Origin: Ceratobasidium sp. AG-K
Lineage: Eukaryota > Basidiomycota > Agaricomycetes > Cantharellales > Ceratobasidiaceae
Direction: 5' to 3'
Assembly (NCBI GenBank): GCA_037039685.1
Contig: JAWNGF010000013.1
Span: forward strand, 889,001-953,000
Length of the DNA stretch: 64,000 nt
Shown: piece after piece, positions 63,654-64,000 of the stretch
How positions within the stretch are numbered: the stretch's first letter is position 1
Layout: each line of letters starts with the position of its first letter
Translations under genes and position numbers: made by a program
The notes under the pieces: generated by a model
What the model saw: the letters and a program-made list of their open reading frames with translations, nothing else
Database searches by the model: none
What the model was told of the DNA's origin: nothing

Positions 63654-63847
63654 GGCCCCAAAACTCCGTATTTTACGGAGTTTGATCCCAGTCCTTGGCA
63701 AAACACGGTGGTAAACCTCGTATCTTGGTCAGCGGTCGTTGGAGTGCCTTGATCTCGACGCTGGATACGGTGATTACCTCCGTGTTTTGCCAACGACACG
63801 GAGGAAACCTCCGTATAAACCTCCGTATTTTACGGAGATTTGGGGTC
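63654..63847. repeat. Fold-back (MITE-like) element with CTCCGTA palindromes
   Basis: Terminal inverted repeats: GGCCCCAAAACTCCGTA at the left and the reverse complement of GGACCCCAAATCTCCGTA at the right. Each arm contains the palindrome CTCCGTA-TTT-TACGGAG. A second inverted pair is GGCAAAACACGG (63697-63708) and CCGTGTTTTGCC (63780-63791). No coding capacity. Confidence 0.8.
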
Positions 63848-64000
63848 CACGGTGCCTCATCAGACCTCCTCGGCAAATAAGACTAAGTTATTGGTGAGGC
63901 ACAGGTGTTACGGCAAAGCCCTTAGGCGATCCCTTGGTTCAGCTTACGTACACATACAATTAGAAGCTCCCTGATCATGGCCTTCCTTATCTCCCCGCGC
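63848..64000. other. No supportable gene at the right edge
   Basis: About 150 bases with no recognisable feature. Confidence 0.5.

Noticed and set aside
1..64000. CRISPR arrays, bacterial operons, rRNA genes
   Set aside because: Repeats are LTRs, TSDs and fold-backs, genes have introns, and no rRNA-like sequence is recognisable; the window is eukaryotic.

Overview
This is a eukaryotic, filamentous-fungal window. Genes carry many short (about 45-60 nt) GT-AG introns, there is an AreA/NIT2-type GATA factor, and there are STAND (NACHT-like) ATPases fused to protein kinases. The retroelements are Ty3/gypsy chromoviruses. The overall flavour is an agaricomycete basidiomycete; Rhizoctonia/Ceratobasidiaceae is my guess by impression, not something proved here.

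Positions 1 to about 46,770 are almost entirely nested transposable elements. Target-site duplications (TSDs) let me peel the nests. Nest 1: a minus-strand copy A' (7643-8113 plus 23503-25974) is split by element C (8114-23502, minus), which is itself split by a young, near-intact element D (14238-21468, plus, TSD TGTTC). To its left lie element A (1006-6363) and a 3' fragment B (6364-7642). Nest 2: a dead Tc1/mariner transposon (about 29703-46424) is split by a solo LTR H (TSD CACCC), a solo LTR of C type (TSD CCATG) and element F (31439-45898, TSD GTGGG). F is split in its integrase by the young element E (36386-43612, minus, TSD CTGGA). Removing the insertions restores the transposase reading frame across both transposase breaks. 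A possible short-LTR copia-like repeat pair lies outside nest 2.

The gypsy elements share a gag - pol (PR-RT-RH-IN-chromodomain) - ORF3 layout. ORF3 is an unrecognised gene in the -1 frame that overlaps the pol 3' end. Comparison of D and F shows strong synonymous bias in ORF3. The elements also share a priming signal in which the predicted mRNA 5' end is complementary to the sequence just inside the 5' LTR. Decay is dominated by CpG transitions: 11 of 12 LTR-pair differences in D and E, and most premature stops in F replace conserved arginine codons with TGA.

From about 47 kb the window becomes gene-bearing: a seven-exon AreA-like GATA factor (47877-51848, minus), then a tandem family on the plus strand made of NACHT-kinase gene 1 (53254-55996, with a frameshift in the kinase), two decayed kinase relics, and an intact NACHT-kinase gene 2 (59331-61860). 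A minus-strand kinase relic and two fold-back (MITE-like) repeats complete the right end. The NACHT-kinase family, with its conserved 9-nt microexon, and ORF3 are the two items most worth follow-up.
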